A DNA stretch of 18,162 bases. Source: an uncultured beta proteobacterium. Its GTDB lineage: Bacteria; Pseudomonadota; Gammaproteobacteria; Burkholderiales; Burkholderiaceae. Under the pieces are notes generated by a model. The model was not told the origin of the DNA, did no database searches, and worked only from the letters and a program-made list of their open reading frames with translations. The stretch lies in the NCBI GenBank assembly GCA_903827075.1, contig CAIKGX010000050.1, positions 1-18,162 of the forward strand, written 5' to 3'. Below, piece after piece: positions 1 through 6,986 of this stretch (its first letter is position 1; each line of letters starts with the position of its first letter). Made by a program: the position numbers and the translations under genes.

Positions 1-232
1 CATAAATCATGAAGTCCAAGACATTTTCACGATTGACGAGATCATACTGCGCCATGAAGGCATCTTCTAATTTAGAAATCGTTAATAGCTTTTTCCAGCT
101 TTGCTCTAAAAATTCGGCGGGCTGGGGGAGTAGGGAGGTTTGATGGTTTACATCTAACATGCGGGCAGTATTTTCTGCGCGCTCGGTGTAACGAGCCATC
201 CAATACAGGCAATCAGCGGTGCGACTCAGCAT
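1..232 (-). CDS. Alpha-E domain protein, N-terminal part (runs off window)
   Basis: This is the first 77 codons of a minus-strand gene that continues past base 1. The start ATG is the CAT at 230-232. The protein begins MLSRTADCLYWMARYTERAE, the typical opening of the alpha-E (DUF403) family, which is all-helical and almost always encoded beside a circularly permuted ATP-grasp protein. It follows that ATP-grasp gene by 15 bases, and its ribosome site AGGGAAG overlaps the upstream stop, so the two are surely cotranscribed and probably translationally coupled. The family is predicted to work with the ATP-grasp enzyme in forming or modifying a peptide or amide, but no reaction is established. The family call is firm. 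The function is unknown. Confidence 0.88.
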   Translation of the reverse strand, partial: MLSRTADCLYWMARYTERAENTARMLDVNHQTSLLPQPAEFLEQSWKKLLTISKLEDAFMAQYDLVNRENVLDFMIY

Positions 233-241
233 ATATGTATT

Positions 242-248
242 CTTCCCT
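242..248 (-). promoter_or_regulatory. Ribosome binding site of the alpha-E gene
   Basis: On the minus strand AGGGAAG lies 9 bases before the ATG at 232 and overlaps the TAA stop of the ATP-grasp gene. This fixes the start and suggests translational coupling. Confidence 0.6.
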
Positions 249-1660
249 TATTCCTCTAGAACCCAAGTGTCTTTAGTGCCGCCACCTTGGGAGGAGTTCA
301 CTACTAAAGAGCCTTCTTTGAGGGCAACCCGCGTTAATCCACCAGGAACCATCTTGATCGTTTTTCCAGAGAGCACAAAGGGTCGTAAATCAATGTGACG
401 TGGTGCAATACCGGAATCTACAAAAGTAGGGCATGTGGAAAGGGCTAGAGTAGGTTGAGCAATGTACTTATCGGGGTTAGCAGTCAGGTGCATTCTAAAT
501 TCTTCTATCTCGGCTTTGCTTGATGCTGGCCCAACTAACATGCCATAGCCACCTGCACCATGAGTCAATTTCACCACCAACTTATCTAAATTGGCTAAGG
601 TGTAAGCCAGATCATCAGGCTTACGACATTGGAAAGTGGGAACGTTATTGAGAATGGGTTTTTCACCAAGATAGAACTCAATCATGTCGGGTACATAGGG
701 ATAGATTGACTTGTCATCAGCAATACCCGTCCCAATCGCATTGGCGAGTGTGACATTACCGGCGCGGTGAGCTGAGAGTAAACCGGCAACACCTAAAGTG
801 GAGTCAGAGCGGAATGCTAATGGATCCAAAAAGTCATCATCCACACGGCGATAGATAACATCCACCCGTTCAGGACCTTGCGTAGTGCGCATAAAGACTT
901 GCTCATTCTTCACGAATAAATCTTTGCCTTCCACTAACTCAACACCCATTTGTTGCGCAAGATAGCTGTGCTCAAAATACGCCGAGTTATACATTCCTGG
1001 GGTGAGCACTACGACATTCGGTTTTTTGACATCATCTGGTTTGACTGATTTAAGACATTCCAACAAGAGGTCCGGATAGTGCTCGACTGGTGCTACGCGA
1101 TATTTTTGAAAGAGGTCCGGGAAAAGACGCATCATCATTTTGCGATCTTCCACCATGTATGACACGCCGGATGGAACACGCAAATTATCTTCTAATACAT
1201 AGAATTCACCTTCGCCAGCGCGAACAATATCAATACCGGCAATCTGCGCATAAATATCGCGAGGTACGCTGACATTACGCATCTCTGGACGATATTGCGC
1301 ATTATTGTAAATTTGCTCAGCAGGAACAATGCCGGCTTTAATGATGTCTTCATCGTGGTACACGTCGTAGATAAAGCGATTGAGTGCTTTTACCCGTTGA
1401 CGTAAGCCAGCTTCGAGCTGTTCCCATTCTTTGGCAGCGAAAATTCTAGGTACTTGATCAAAAGGAATGGTTCTTTCTGAGCCCAGATCATCTCCGTATA
1501 CGGCAAAAGTAATGCCGACTCTTCGAAATATCAGGTCCGCTTCAGCACGCTTGAGGCCCATGAGGGTGTCGCTCTGCTGTTTGAGCCAGTTGTGGAAGAC
1601 TTGGTAGTGGGGACGCGCTTTTCCGCTGGCGTCGAGCATTTCGTCAAAAGGCAATTTCAT
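248..1660 (-). CDS. Circularly permuted ATP-grasp family protein (amidoligase-like)
   Basis: A 470-residue cytoplasmic protein of the circularly permuted ATP-grasp family (DUF404/DUF407 type). Diagnostic stretches are the VLEDNLRVPSGVSYMVEDR segment (about residues 155-173), which carries acidic metal/ATP-binding residues, and a glycine-rich loop near residues 368-375 (THGAGGYG). Family members are predicted to form an amide or peptide bond at the cost of ATP, but the substrate is not known. The alpha-E gene follows by 15 bases. In many genomes a transglutaminase-like gene and sometimes an Anbu-type peptidase gene lie nearby; any such gene would be outside this window. No good Shine-Dalgarno precedes the ATG at 1660. 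A palindrome resembling an NtrC operator lies 63-79 bases upstream of the start. The length is normal for the family and the gene is intact. Confidence 0.92.
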   Translation of the reverse strand: MKLPFDEMLDASGKARPHYQVFHNWLKQQSDTLMGLKRAEADLIFRRVGITFAVYGDDLGSERTIPFDQVPRIFAAKEWEQLEAGLRQRVKALNRFIYDVYHDEDIIKAGIVPAEQIYNNAQYRPEMRNVSVPRDIYAQIAGIDIVRAGEGEFYVLEDNLRVPSGVSYMVEDRKMMMRLFPDLFQKYRVAPVEHYPDLLLECLKSVKPDDVKKPNVVVLTPGMYNSAYFEHSYLAQQMGVELVEGKDLFVKNEQVFMRTTQGPERVDVIYRRVDDDFLDPLAFRSDSTLGVAGLLSAHRAGNVTLANAIGTGIADDKSIYPYVPDMIEFYLGEKPILNNVPTFQCRKPDDLAYTLANLDKLVVKLTHGAGGYGMLVGPASSKAEIEEFRMHLTANPDKYIAQPTLALSTCPTFVDSGIAPRHIDLRPFVLSGKTIKMVPGGLTRVALKEGSLVVNSSQGGGTKDTWVLEE

Positions 1661-1711
1661 AGTTACAAACTAATGCCTTTGGAATAACTGCAATAAAAGA
1701 TATGAAGCGGC

Positions 1712-1739
1712 ATGGTGCTATATGCACCATATTAGTGCA
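1712..1739 (-). promoter_or_regulatory. Putative NtrC operator upstream of the ATP-grasp gene
   Basis: Bases 1723-1739 on the minus strand read TGCACTAATATGGTGCA. This agrees at every defined position with the enterobacterial NtrC consensus as I recall it (TGCACYANWWTGGTGCA). A second, overlapping dyad (1712-1730: ATGGTGC, 5-base loop, GCACCAT) reuses one half-site, so three half-sites lie about one helical turn apart. The site sits between the smpB stop and the ATP-grasp start. I could not find a convincing sigma-54 -24/-12 element (GG then GC, 10 bases between) between it and the ATG. The assignment to NtrC is inference from the motif. Confidence 0.5.
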
Positions 1740-1745
1740 TATAAT

Positions 1746-2198
1746 CTAAGCGTTCAGGTCGCCTCTCGCAATACGACCCTTTTGTACCTGCCATTCACGC
1801 TCCTTGGTTGCGGCGCGTTTGTCATGTTCTTTTTTACCTTTAGCAAGACCAATCTCGCATTTCACATTTCCCTTTGAGAAATGGAGGTTCAGGGGCACCA
1901 GTGTGTAGCCTTTTTGCTCCACTTTGCCAATGAGCTTGCGGATTTCAACTGCATTAAGGAGTAACTTGCGCGTACGCGTGCTATCTGGAACGATATGAGT
2001 AGAGGCTGAGAGCAGCGGGGTAATATGGCAGCCGATCAGGAACAGCTCCGCCTTGCGAATGACAACATACGCTTCTTTGACGTGCACGCGACCTGCACGG
2101 ATGGCTTTGACTTCCCAGCCCTCCAAAACAAGCCCTGCCTCGAACCGTTCTTCAATAAAATAATCAAAGAAGGCTTTTTTGTTATCGACGATACTCAT
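1746..2198 (-). CDS. smpB: SsrA-binding protein SmpB
   Basis: A 150-residue protein that binds tmRNA (SsrA) and delivers it to stalled ribosomes for trans-translation. The N-terminal beta-barrel shows the family signature GLVLEGWEVKAIRAGRV (about residues 22-38). The basic C-terminal tail (AKGKKEHDKR, then EREW) is the part that folds into the empty mRNA channel. The length is usual for the family. GAGAAG at 2209-2214 on the minus strand is a plausible ribosome site. The gene diverges from ratA with only 26 bases between the two starts, the same head-to-head order as in E. coli (smpB against ratA-ratB). Confidence 0.97.
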   Translation of the reverse strand: MSIVDNKKAFFDYFIEERFEAGLVLEGWEVKAIRAGRVHVKEAYVVIRKAELFLIGCHITPLLSASTHIVPDSTRTRKLLLNAVEIRKLIGKVEQKGYTLVPLNLHFSKGNVKCEIGLAKGKKEHDKRAATKEREWQVQKGRIARGDLNA

Positions 2199-2224
2199 AT
2201 TTATTTAGCTTCTCAAGATCGATT

Positions 2225-2659
2225 ATGGCAGACGTCTACAAGACCGTTTTAATTGGCCAGTCAGCCGACCGCATGTATGGCTTGGTGACGGATGTTGCCC
2301 GCTACCCTGAGTTCTTGCCATGGTGCGGTGGGGTGGAGATCTTTGAGCAATCCGAAACGATTCTCGATGCCAAGGTGAATATCCATTTCAAGGGAATTAA
2401 TCAGTATTTTCATACCCGAAATATTAATCACCGCCCCGAAACCATTGACATGGTCTTTGTAGATGGACCATTTAAGCATTTTTCAGGGCAATGGAACTTC
2501 ATCCCCCTCAAAGAAGATGCCTGTAAGGTGGAATTTAAACTCCACTGGGAATTCAAGAGCCTCATCTTAGACAAGATCATTGGGCCAGTTTTTTCTCATA
2601 TCGCCGGTACCTTTGTTGATTGTTTTGTAAAGCGAGCTGAAGACCTCTATGGTCACTAA
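2225..2659 (+). CDS. ratA: RatA/Coq10-type START-domain protein
   Basis: A 144-residue single-domain START/polyketide-cyclase protein. Typical features are the N-terminal motif VARYPEFLPWC (about residues 24-34), the central FKG...YFHTRN strand region and the C-terminal helix FVDCFVKRAEDLY. In E. coli the homologue RatA (PasT) was reported to block association of the ribosomal subunits. The wider family, including Coq10, binds ubiquinone or its precursors and supports respiration, so the toxin label is uncertain and a quinone-chaperone role is at least as likely. The rnfH start overlaps its last 11 bases, which suggests coupled translation. It diverges from smpB. Confidence 0.92.
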   Translation: MADVYKTVLIGQSADRMYGLVTDVARYPEFLPWCGGVEIFEQSETILDAKVNIHFKGINQYFHTRNINHRPETIDMVFVDGPFKHFSGQWNFIPLKEDACKVEFKLHWEFKSLILDKIIGPVFSHIAGTFVDCFVKRAEDLYGH

Positions 2660-2999
2660 GGCAATGGATATTTGGATCTGTGATGCACGCTTAGGCGAAC
2701 CTGAGCTAAAGCCTTATCAATTGATAGTGGAGGCAGGAGAAGCTGCTACGGTGGGTTTGGCCTTAATAAAAATAGGTATTACCCAAGGGTCAGAAGACCC
2801 GGTTTTAGCTAGAAAAGGCTGTTTTGGTGTTTTTGGCAAGCGCAAGGACTGGGACAGCCCGATTTATCCAGGTGACCGGCTAGAGCTCTATTCGCCCCTA
2901 TTAATTGACCCAAAGACCGTTCGTCGCAAGAAGGCGAACCAGAATCAAGATGCTAAATTCCAAGCGGCTGCAGCCAAAAGAAAGGCTAGAAGGCTATAA
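2649..2999 (+). CDS. rnfH: RnfH family ubiquitin-fold protein (RatB)
   Basis: A 116-residue protein of the RnfH/UPF0125 family, a small beta-grasp (ubiquitin-like) protein of unknown role that commonly follows ratA. The signature GVFGKRKDWDSPIYPGDRLE (residues 58-77) and the sequence YSPLLIDPKTVRRKKA are clear. The last 30 or so residues are rich in Lys, Arg, Ala and Gln and are probably disordered. The ATG at 2649 overlaps the end of ratA by 11 bases. A second ATG at 2664 (MDIWICDARLGE) would start right at the conserved region and could be the true start. The name RatB implies antitoxin function, but this is not well supported for the family. guaB follows after 25 bases. Confidence 0.92.
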   Translation: MVTKAMDIWICDARLGEPELKPYQLIVEAGEAATVGLALIKIGITQGSEDPVLARKGCFGVFGKRKDWDSPIYPGDRLELYSPLLIDPKTVRRKKANQNQDAKFQAAAAKRKARRL

Positions 3000-3014
3000 T
3001 CGGTTTTTGCGACT

Positions 3015-3019
3015 AGGGG
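3015..3019 (+). promoter_or_regulatory. Ribosome binding site of guaB
   Basis: AGGGG lies 5 bases before the ATG at 3025. Together with the match to the family N-terminus it decides that start over an upstream in-frame start at 2905 inside rnfH. Confidence 0.7.
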
Positions 3020-3024
3020 TTTTC

Positions 3025-4491
3025 ATGCGACTCATTCAAAAAGCACTCACTTTTGACGATGTGCTCCTCGTACCGGCTTATTCTTCGGTACTTCCTCGAG
3101 ATGCCAGCTTGGCAAGTAAGTTAACTCGAGATATTTCACTCAATACACCGTTGGTATCTGCTGCAATGGATACCGTAACAGAAGGTCGTTTGGCTATTGC
3201 CATGGCCAGCGAAGGTGGTATTGGAATCATTCATAAGAATCTGAAGCCCGCCGAGCAAGCTCGTGAAGTAGCTAAGGTAAAGCGGTATGAGTCTGGTGTT
3301 CTGCGTGATCCCATTACGATCGGACCTGACGTAACCTTGCGCGAGGTCATGCGCTTATCGCGTGAGCATGGCTTTTCTGGATTTCCGGTGCTGACAGGCA
3401 AAGAAGTGGTCGGCATTATTACCAACCGCGACTTGCGCTTTGAAGAAGATTTAGACGCACCAGTTAAAACCAAGATGACCCCACGTGATCGTCTGATAAC
3501 GGTTAAAGAAGGTTGTACATTGGAAGAGGCGAAACGCCTCATGAGTCATCATCGTTTAGAGCGTGTTTTGGTCGTGAACGATCAATTTGAATTGCGTGGA
3601 TTGATAACGGTTAAAGATATTCTCAAGGCCACTGAGCATCCTAATGCTTGTAAAGATAGTGAAGGTAAGTTGCGTGTTGGCGCAGCGGTTGGTGTGGGCC
3701 CGGACAATGATGAACGGATTGAGCTCTTAGTTCGTGCCGGCGTTGATGTGATCGTAGTAGATACGGCACATGGCCATAGCCAAGGAGTATTAGATCGTGT
3801 GAAGTGGGTTAAGAAGAACTACCCACAAGTGCAAGTGATTGGCGGCAATATTGCCACTGGCGATGCTGCTTTGGCTTTGTTGAAGCACGGTGCCGATGGT
3901 GTCAAAGTCGGTATTGGCCCAGGATCCATTTGCACTACTCGTATTGTGGCTGGAGTAGGCGTTCCTCAGATTACTGCGATTGTAAATGTGGCTACTGCAC
4001 TCAAGGGTACCGGCATTCCTTTAATTGCTGATGGCGGTGTGCGTTACTCTGGTGATGTTGCTAAAGCCCTTGCTGCTGGAGCAAATTCAGTCATGATGGG
4101 CGGGATTTTTGCAGGTACCGAAGAAGCTCCGGGTGAAGTGTTCTTGTATCAAGGCCGTTCTTATAAGAGCTATCGCGGTATGGGATCTTTGGGCGCGATG
4201 GCCGATGGTTCAGCTGATCGCTATTTCCAAAGCGATATTAGTGCAGCTAATGCAGAAAAGCTCGTACCCGAAGGTATCGAGGGGCAAGTACCTTACAAAG
4301 GTAGCGTACTAACCATCTTGCATCAATTGACGGGTGGTATTCGTTCTTCAATGGGTTACCTCGGATGCAAAACGATTGATGAGCTACATGAGAAAGCCAA
4401 TTTTGTGGAAATCACTTCTGCTGGTGTGCGCGAGTCGCATGTCCATGATGTGAAGATCACCAAGGAAGCGCCGAATTACCATATTGATTAA
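3025..4491 (+). CDS. guaB: IMP dehydrogenase
   Basis: A 488-residue enzyme that oxidises IMP to XMP with NAD+, the committed step of guanine nucleotide synthesis. The TIM-barrel starts MRLIQKALTFDDVLLVPAYS. Two CBS domains are inserted (about residues 95-205; ITNRDLRFEED ends the first). The catalytic loop GPGSICTTRIVAGVGVP carries the active-site Cys303, equivalent to E. coli Cys305. The flap and C-terminus are intact (GGIRSSMGYLGC, then ESHVHDV). The start at 3025 is chosen because it gives the canonical length and N-terminus and has AGGGG in front. The open frame extends upstream to 2905 but lies inside rnfH there. guaA follows after 7 bases, the usual guaBA operon. I see no purine riboswitch or obvious PurR-type operator in the 25-base gap before it. 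Confidence 0.98.
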   Translation: MRLIQKALTFDDVLLVPAYSSVLPRDASLASKLTRDISLNTPLVSAAMDTVTEGRLAIAMASEGGIGIIHKNLKPAEQAREVAKVKRYESGVLRDPITIGPDVTLREVMRLSREHGFSGFPVLTGKEVVGIITNRDLRFEEDLDAPVKTKMTPRDRLITVKEGCTLEEAKRLMSHHRLERVLVVNDQFELRGLITVKDILKATEHPNACKDSEGKLRVGAAVGVGPDNDERIELLVRAGVDVIVVDTAHGHSQGVLDRVKWVKKNYPQVQVIGGNIATGDAALALLKHGADGVKVGIGPGSICTTRIVAGVGVPQITAIVNVATALKGTGIPLIADGGVRYSGDVAKALAAGANSVMMGGIFAGTEEAPGEVFLYQGRSYKSYRGMGSLGAMADGSADRYFQSDISAANAEKLVPEGIEGQVPYKGSVLTILHQLTGGIRSSMGYLGCKTIDELHEKANFVEITSAGVRESHVHDVKITKEAPNYHID

Positions 4492-4498
4492 GAAATAA

Positions 4499-6136
4499 AT
4501 GAAGGCTGAATTGAAGACTGATTCTTTCGTGCACGACAAAATACTGATTCTCGACTTTGGTTCACAAGTAACCCAATTAATTGCCCGGCGCGTGCGTGAT
4601 GCCCGCGTTTATTCTGAAATCCATCCTTACGATTGTGATCCAGAATTCATTCGCAAATTCATTTGTGAGAATGGCGGCAAAGGGATTATTTTGTCAGGCG
4701 GACCTAGCTCCGTCACTGAGACAGATAGCCCTCGCGCTCCACAAATGGTTTTTGAGCTCGGTGTTCCTGTTTTGGGAATTTGCTACGGCATGCAAACGAT
4801 GGCCACCCAATTGGGCGGCGCAGTAGCTTCTGCCGAGTCGTTAGGTAAAGCGCGTGAGTTTGGTTATTCCGAGGTACGCGCTCATGGCCATACCCGTTTA
4901 CTCAAAGGCATTCAGGACTTCTCCACTAGCGAAGGACACGGTATTTTGAGAGTGTGGATGAGTCATGGAGACTCCGTTACTACATTGCCACCAGCATTCA
5001 AGCTCATGGCTTCTACGGAGTCATGTCCTATTGCCGGCATGGCGGATGAAGAGCGACGTTTTTATGCATTCCAGTTTCATCCAGAAGTCACCCATACGAT
5101 TCAAGGTACTGCCATTATTGAGCGCTTCGTGCATCAGATCTGTGCCTGTAAGCCAGATTGGGTCATGGGTGACTACATTAGTGAGGCGGTTGAGAATATC
5201 CGCAAGCAAGTTGGAAATGATGAAGTCATTCTCGGACTATCCGGTGGAGTGGATTCTAGTGTTGCCGCCGCTTTAATTCATCGGGCAATTGGCGATCAAT
5301 TGACTTGCGTCTTTGTCGATCATGGTCTTCTGCGTTTAAACGAGGGCGACATGGTGATGGAGATGTTTGCTCGAAACCTCGGCGTCAAAGTGATTCGAGT
5401 AGATGCAAAAGAGCAATTTATGTCTGAACTTGCAGGGGTTGCAGATCCAGAAGCCAAGCGCAAAATTATCGGCAAAGAGTTCGTAGAGATATTTCAAAGT
5501 GAGTCTAGCAAGATTGAAAATGCGAAGTGGCTTGCTCAGGGAACCATCTATCCAGACGTAATCGAATCTGCTGGTAAAGGTAAGAAGGGTGCTCATACCA
5601 TTAAGAGTCACCATAACGTAGGTGGCTTGCCTGAGGATATGCATCTCCAATTACTTGAGCCCTTGCGTGAATTGTTTAAAGATGAAGTGCGTGAGCTCGG
5701 CGTTGCTTTGGGTTTACCGCGTGAGATGGTCTATCGCCATCCCTTCCCAGGTCCTGGGCTTGGGGTGCGTATCTTAGGTGAAGTAAAAGCAGAATTTGCC
5801 AGCCTACTACAACGTGCTGATGCGATCTTTATTGAAGAGTTGCGCAATACGATTGATGAGGCAAGTCAAAAGTCCTGGTATGACTTAACCAGTCAAGCAT
5901 TCGCTGTGTTCTTGCCAGTGAAGTCTGTTGGTGTGATGGGCGATGGCAGAACCTACGAATATGTGGTGGCTTTAAGGGCCGTGCAAACACAGGATTTCAT
6001 GACGGCGCATTGGGCTCATTTACCCCATGAACTACTTGGCAAGGTATCCAATCGCATTATTAATGAAGTGCGTGGTATTAACCGGGTGGTATATGACATT
6101 AGTGGAAAACCACCAGCAACGATCGAGTGGGAGTAG
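4499..6136 (+). CDS. guaA: GMP synthase (glutamine-hydrolysing)
   Basis: Converts XMP to GMP using ATP and glutamine. With the ATG at 4499 it has 545 residues. The class I glutamine amidotransferase domain has the nucleophile in GICYGMQTM (Cys95) and the His/Glu pair in FQFHPEVTH. The ATP-pyrophosphatase domain has the P-loop GLSGGVDSS (about residues 246-254). The C-terminal dimerisation domain ends PPATIEWE, as in nearly all GuaA proteins. A GTG at 4529 would give a 535-residue form starting HDKILILDFG, with the nucleophile at position 85, close to E. coli Cys86. Neither start has a good Shine-Dalgarno, so the first 10 residues are uncertain. It follows guaB by 7 bases. The next gene starts with almost no gap. 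Confidence 0.97.
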   Translation: MKAELKTDSFVHDKILILDFGSQVTQLIARRVRDARVYSEIHPYDCDPEFIRKFICENGGKGIILSGGPSSVTETDSPRAPQMVFELGVPVLGICYGMQTMATQLGGAVASAESLGKAREFGYSEVRAHGHTRLLKGIQDFSTSEGHGILRVWMSHGDSVTTLPPAFKLMASTESCPIAGMADEERRFYAFQFHPEVTHTIQGTAIIERFVHQICACKPDWVMGDYISEAVENIRKQVGNDEVILGLSGGVDSSVAAALIHRAIGDQLTCVFVDHGLLRLNEGDMVMEMFARNLGVKVIRVDAKEQFMSELAGVADPEAKRKIIGKEFVEIFQSESSKIENAKWLAQGTIYPDVIESAGKGKKGAHTIKSHHNVGGLPEDMHLQLLEPLRELFKDEVRELGVALGLPREMVYRHPFPGPGLGVRILGEVKAEFASLLQRADAIFIEELRNTIDEASQKSWYDLTSQAFAVFLPVKSVGVMGDGRTYEYVVALRAVQTQDFMTAHWAHLPHELLGKVSNRIINEVRGINRVVYDISGKPPATIEWE

Positions 6137-6159
6137 GCGATTTAAGCCTACTATCACCC

Positions 6160-6981
6160 ATGCTCGAGTTACGAGAAACTTCCCTCGCAATACTGGCAAA
6201 CACGGATGCACAAACTAAGGTAAGCCAGCTGTATCACCTGTTTGATGAGTATCAACATCAACGCGTAGCTCTACAGATTTCTCGCAATTTCGATATTCAA
6301 GATTTAAATCTTCCTGGGCGCCCTCTAAGGCCGGAGTTAGTTCCGCCATTACAAGCCCCAAAAAGAAGAATGGATACCGTTGAGGGCAGGGCAATTTTGT
6401 TGCACTCACTTGCCCATATTGAATTTAATGCCATGAATCTGGCTTTGGATGCTATCTGGCGTTTTCCGGATATGCCCAAGCAATACTATGAAGATTGGTT
6501 AAAGGTTGCCAAAGAAGAGGCTTACCATTTCAGTTTAGTGAATGAGTACCTGTGGTCCTTTGGATTTAGCTATGGAGATTTTCCAGCCCACAATAGTTTG
6601 TGGGAGATGGTGGAAAGAACGACCGATGCAGTTATCGCGAGAATGGCTTTAGTTCCAAGAACCATGGAAGCAAGAGGCTTGGATGCGGTTCCTGGAATTC
6701 GTGATCGGTTTAAGCAAATTAAGGATGACAGGGCGGTCCGCATTCTGGAAACTATTCTTGAAGATGAAATTGGGCATGTACTGATTGGTAACCGCTGGTT
6801 TAATTTCTTATGCGCTAGAGATCATTTATCGCCGATCACGGCCTATAGGGATTTAGCTAAGAAATATCACGCGCCAACATTAAGGGGTCCATTTAATTTG
6901 GAGGCTCGTAAGCAGGCTGGGTTTACATCTGAGGAGTTAAGCCTATTGGCGTCGCTTAGCGAGAAACGAGCGAGTTTCTAA
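6160..6981 (+). CDS. DUF455 ferritin-like (putative diiron) protein
   Basis: A 273-residue helical protein of the DUF455 family, distantly related to ferritin-like oxygenases such as MiaE and Coq7. Counting from the ATG at 6160, a full set of candidate diiron ligands is visible: Glu88 (AHIEFNA), Glu120-x-x-His123 (EEAYH), Glu170 (TMEARG) and Glu203-x-x-His206 (EDEIGH). This suggests an active oxygen-dependent diiron site, but no reaction is known for the family. The start is uncertain: a GTG at 6127 would overlap the guaA stop and add 11 residues, and neither start has a clear ribosome site. It begins 23 bases after guaA and ends 5 bases before a radical SAM gene, so the two are probably made together. 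Confidence 0.88.
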   Translation: MLELRETSLAILANTDAQTKVSQLYHLFDEYQHQRVALQISRNFDIQDLNLPGRPLRPELVPPLQAPKRRMDTVEGRAILLHSLAHIEFNAMNLALDAIWRFPDMPKQYYEDWLKVAKEEAYHFSLVNEYLWSFGFSYGDFPAHNSLWEMVERTTDAVIARMALVPRTMEARGLDAVPGIRDRFKQIKDDRAVRILETILEDEIGHVLIGNRWFNFLCARDHLSPITAYRDLAKKYHAPTLRGPFNLEARKQAGFTSEELSLLASLSEKRASF

Positions 6982-6986
6982 CGAGC

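Noticed and set aside
1661..1711. Sigma-54 promoter between the NtrC-like site and the ATP-grasp start
   Set aside because: TTGCA occurs, but no GG lies at the right distance upstream. Another near match (AGGCAT then TTGT) has the wrong spacing and lies too close to the ATG.
2225..2999. ratA-rnfH as a true toxin-antitoxin system
   Set aside because: The pair is a conserved chromosomal arrangement, and the START fold points to quinone binding. No addiction feature is visible.
2905..3024. In-frame extension of guaB giving a 528-residue protein
   Set aside because: It lies inside rnfH, has no family support, and the ATG at 3025 has AGGGG and gives the canonical N-terminus and length.
3000..3024. 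Guanine riboswitch or attenuator before guaB
   Set aside because: The gap is only 25 bases, too short for the structure.
3231..3542. 103-codon open frame on the minus strand inside guaB
   Set aside because: It is antisense to the CBS region, with biased composition expected from a shadow frame.
4965..5276. 103-codon open frame on the plus strand inside guaA in another frame
   Set aside because: The guaA frame is clearly coding here. The alternative has no family features.
5336..5650. 104-codon open frame on the minus strand inside guaA
   Set aside because: It is antisense to conserved guaA coding sequence, with no recognisable domain or ribosome site.
6127..6159. GTG start for the DUF455 gene overlapping the guaA stop
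   Set aside because: The 11 added residues show no family resemblance and no ribosome site precedes the GTG. The ATG at 6160 is preferred, though not by much.
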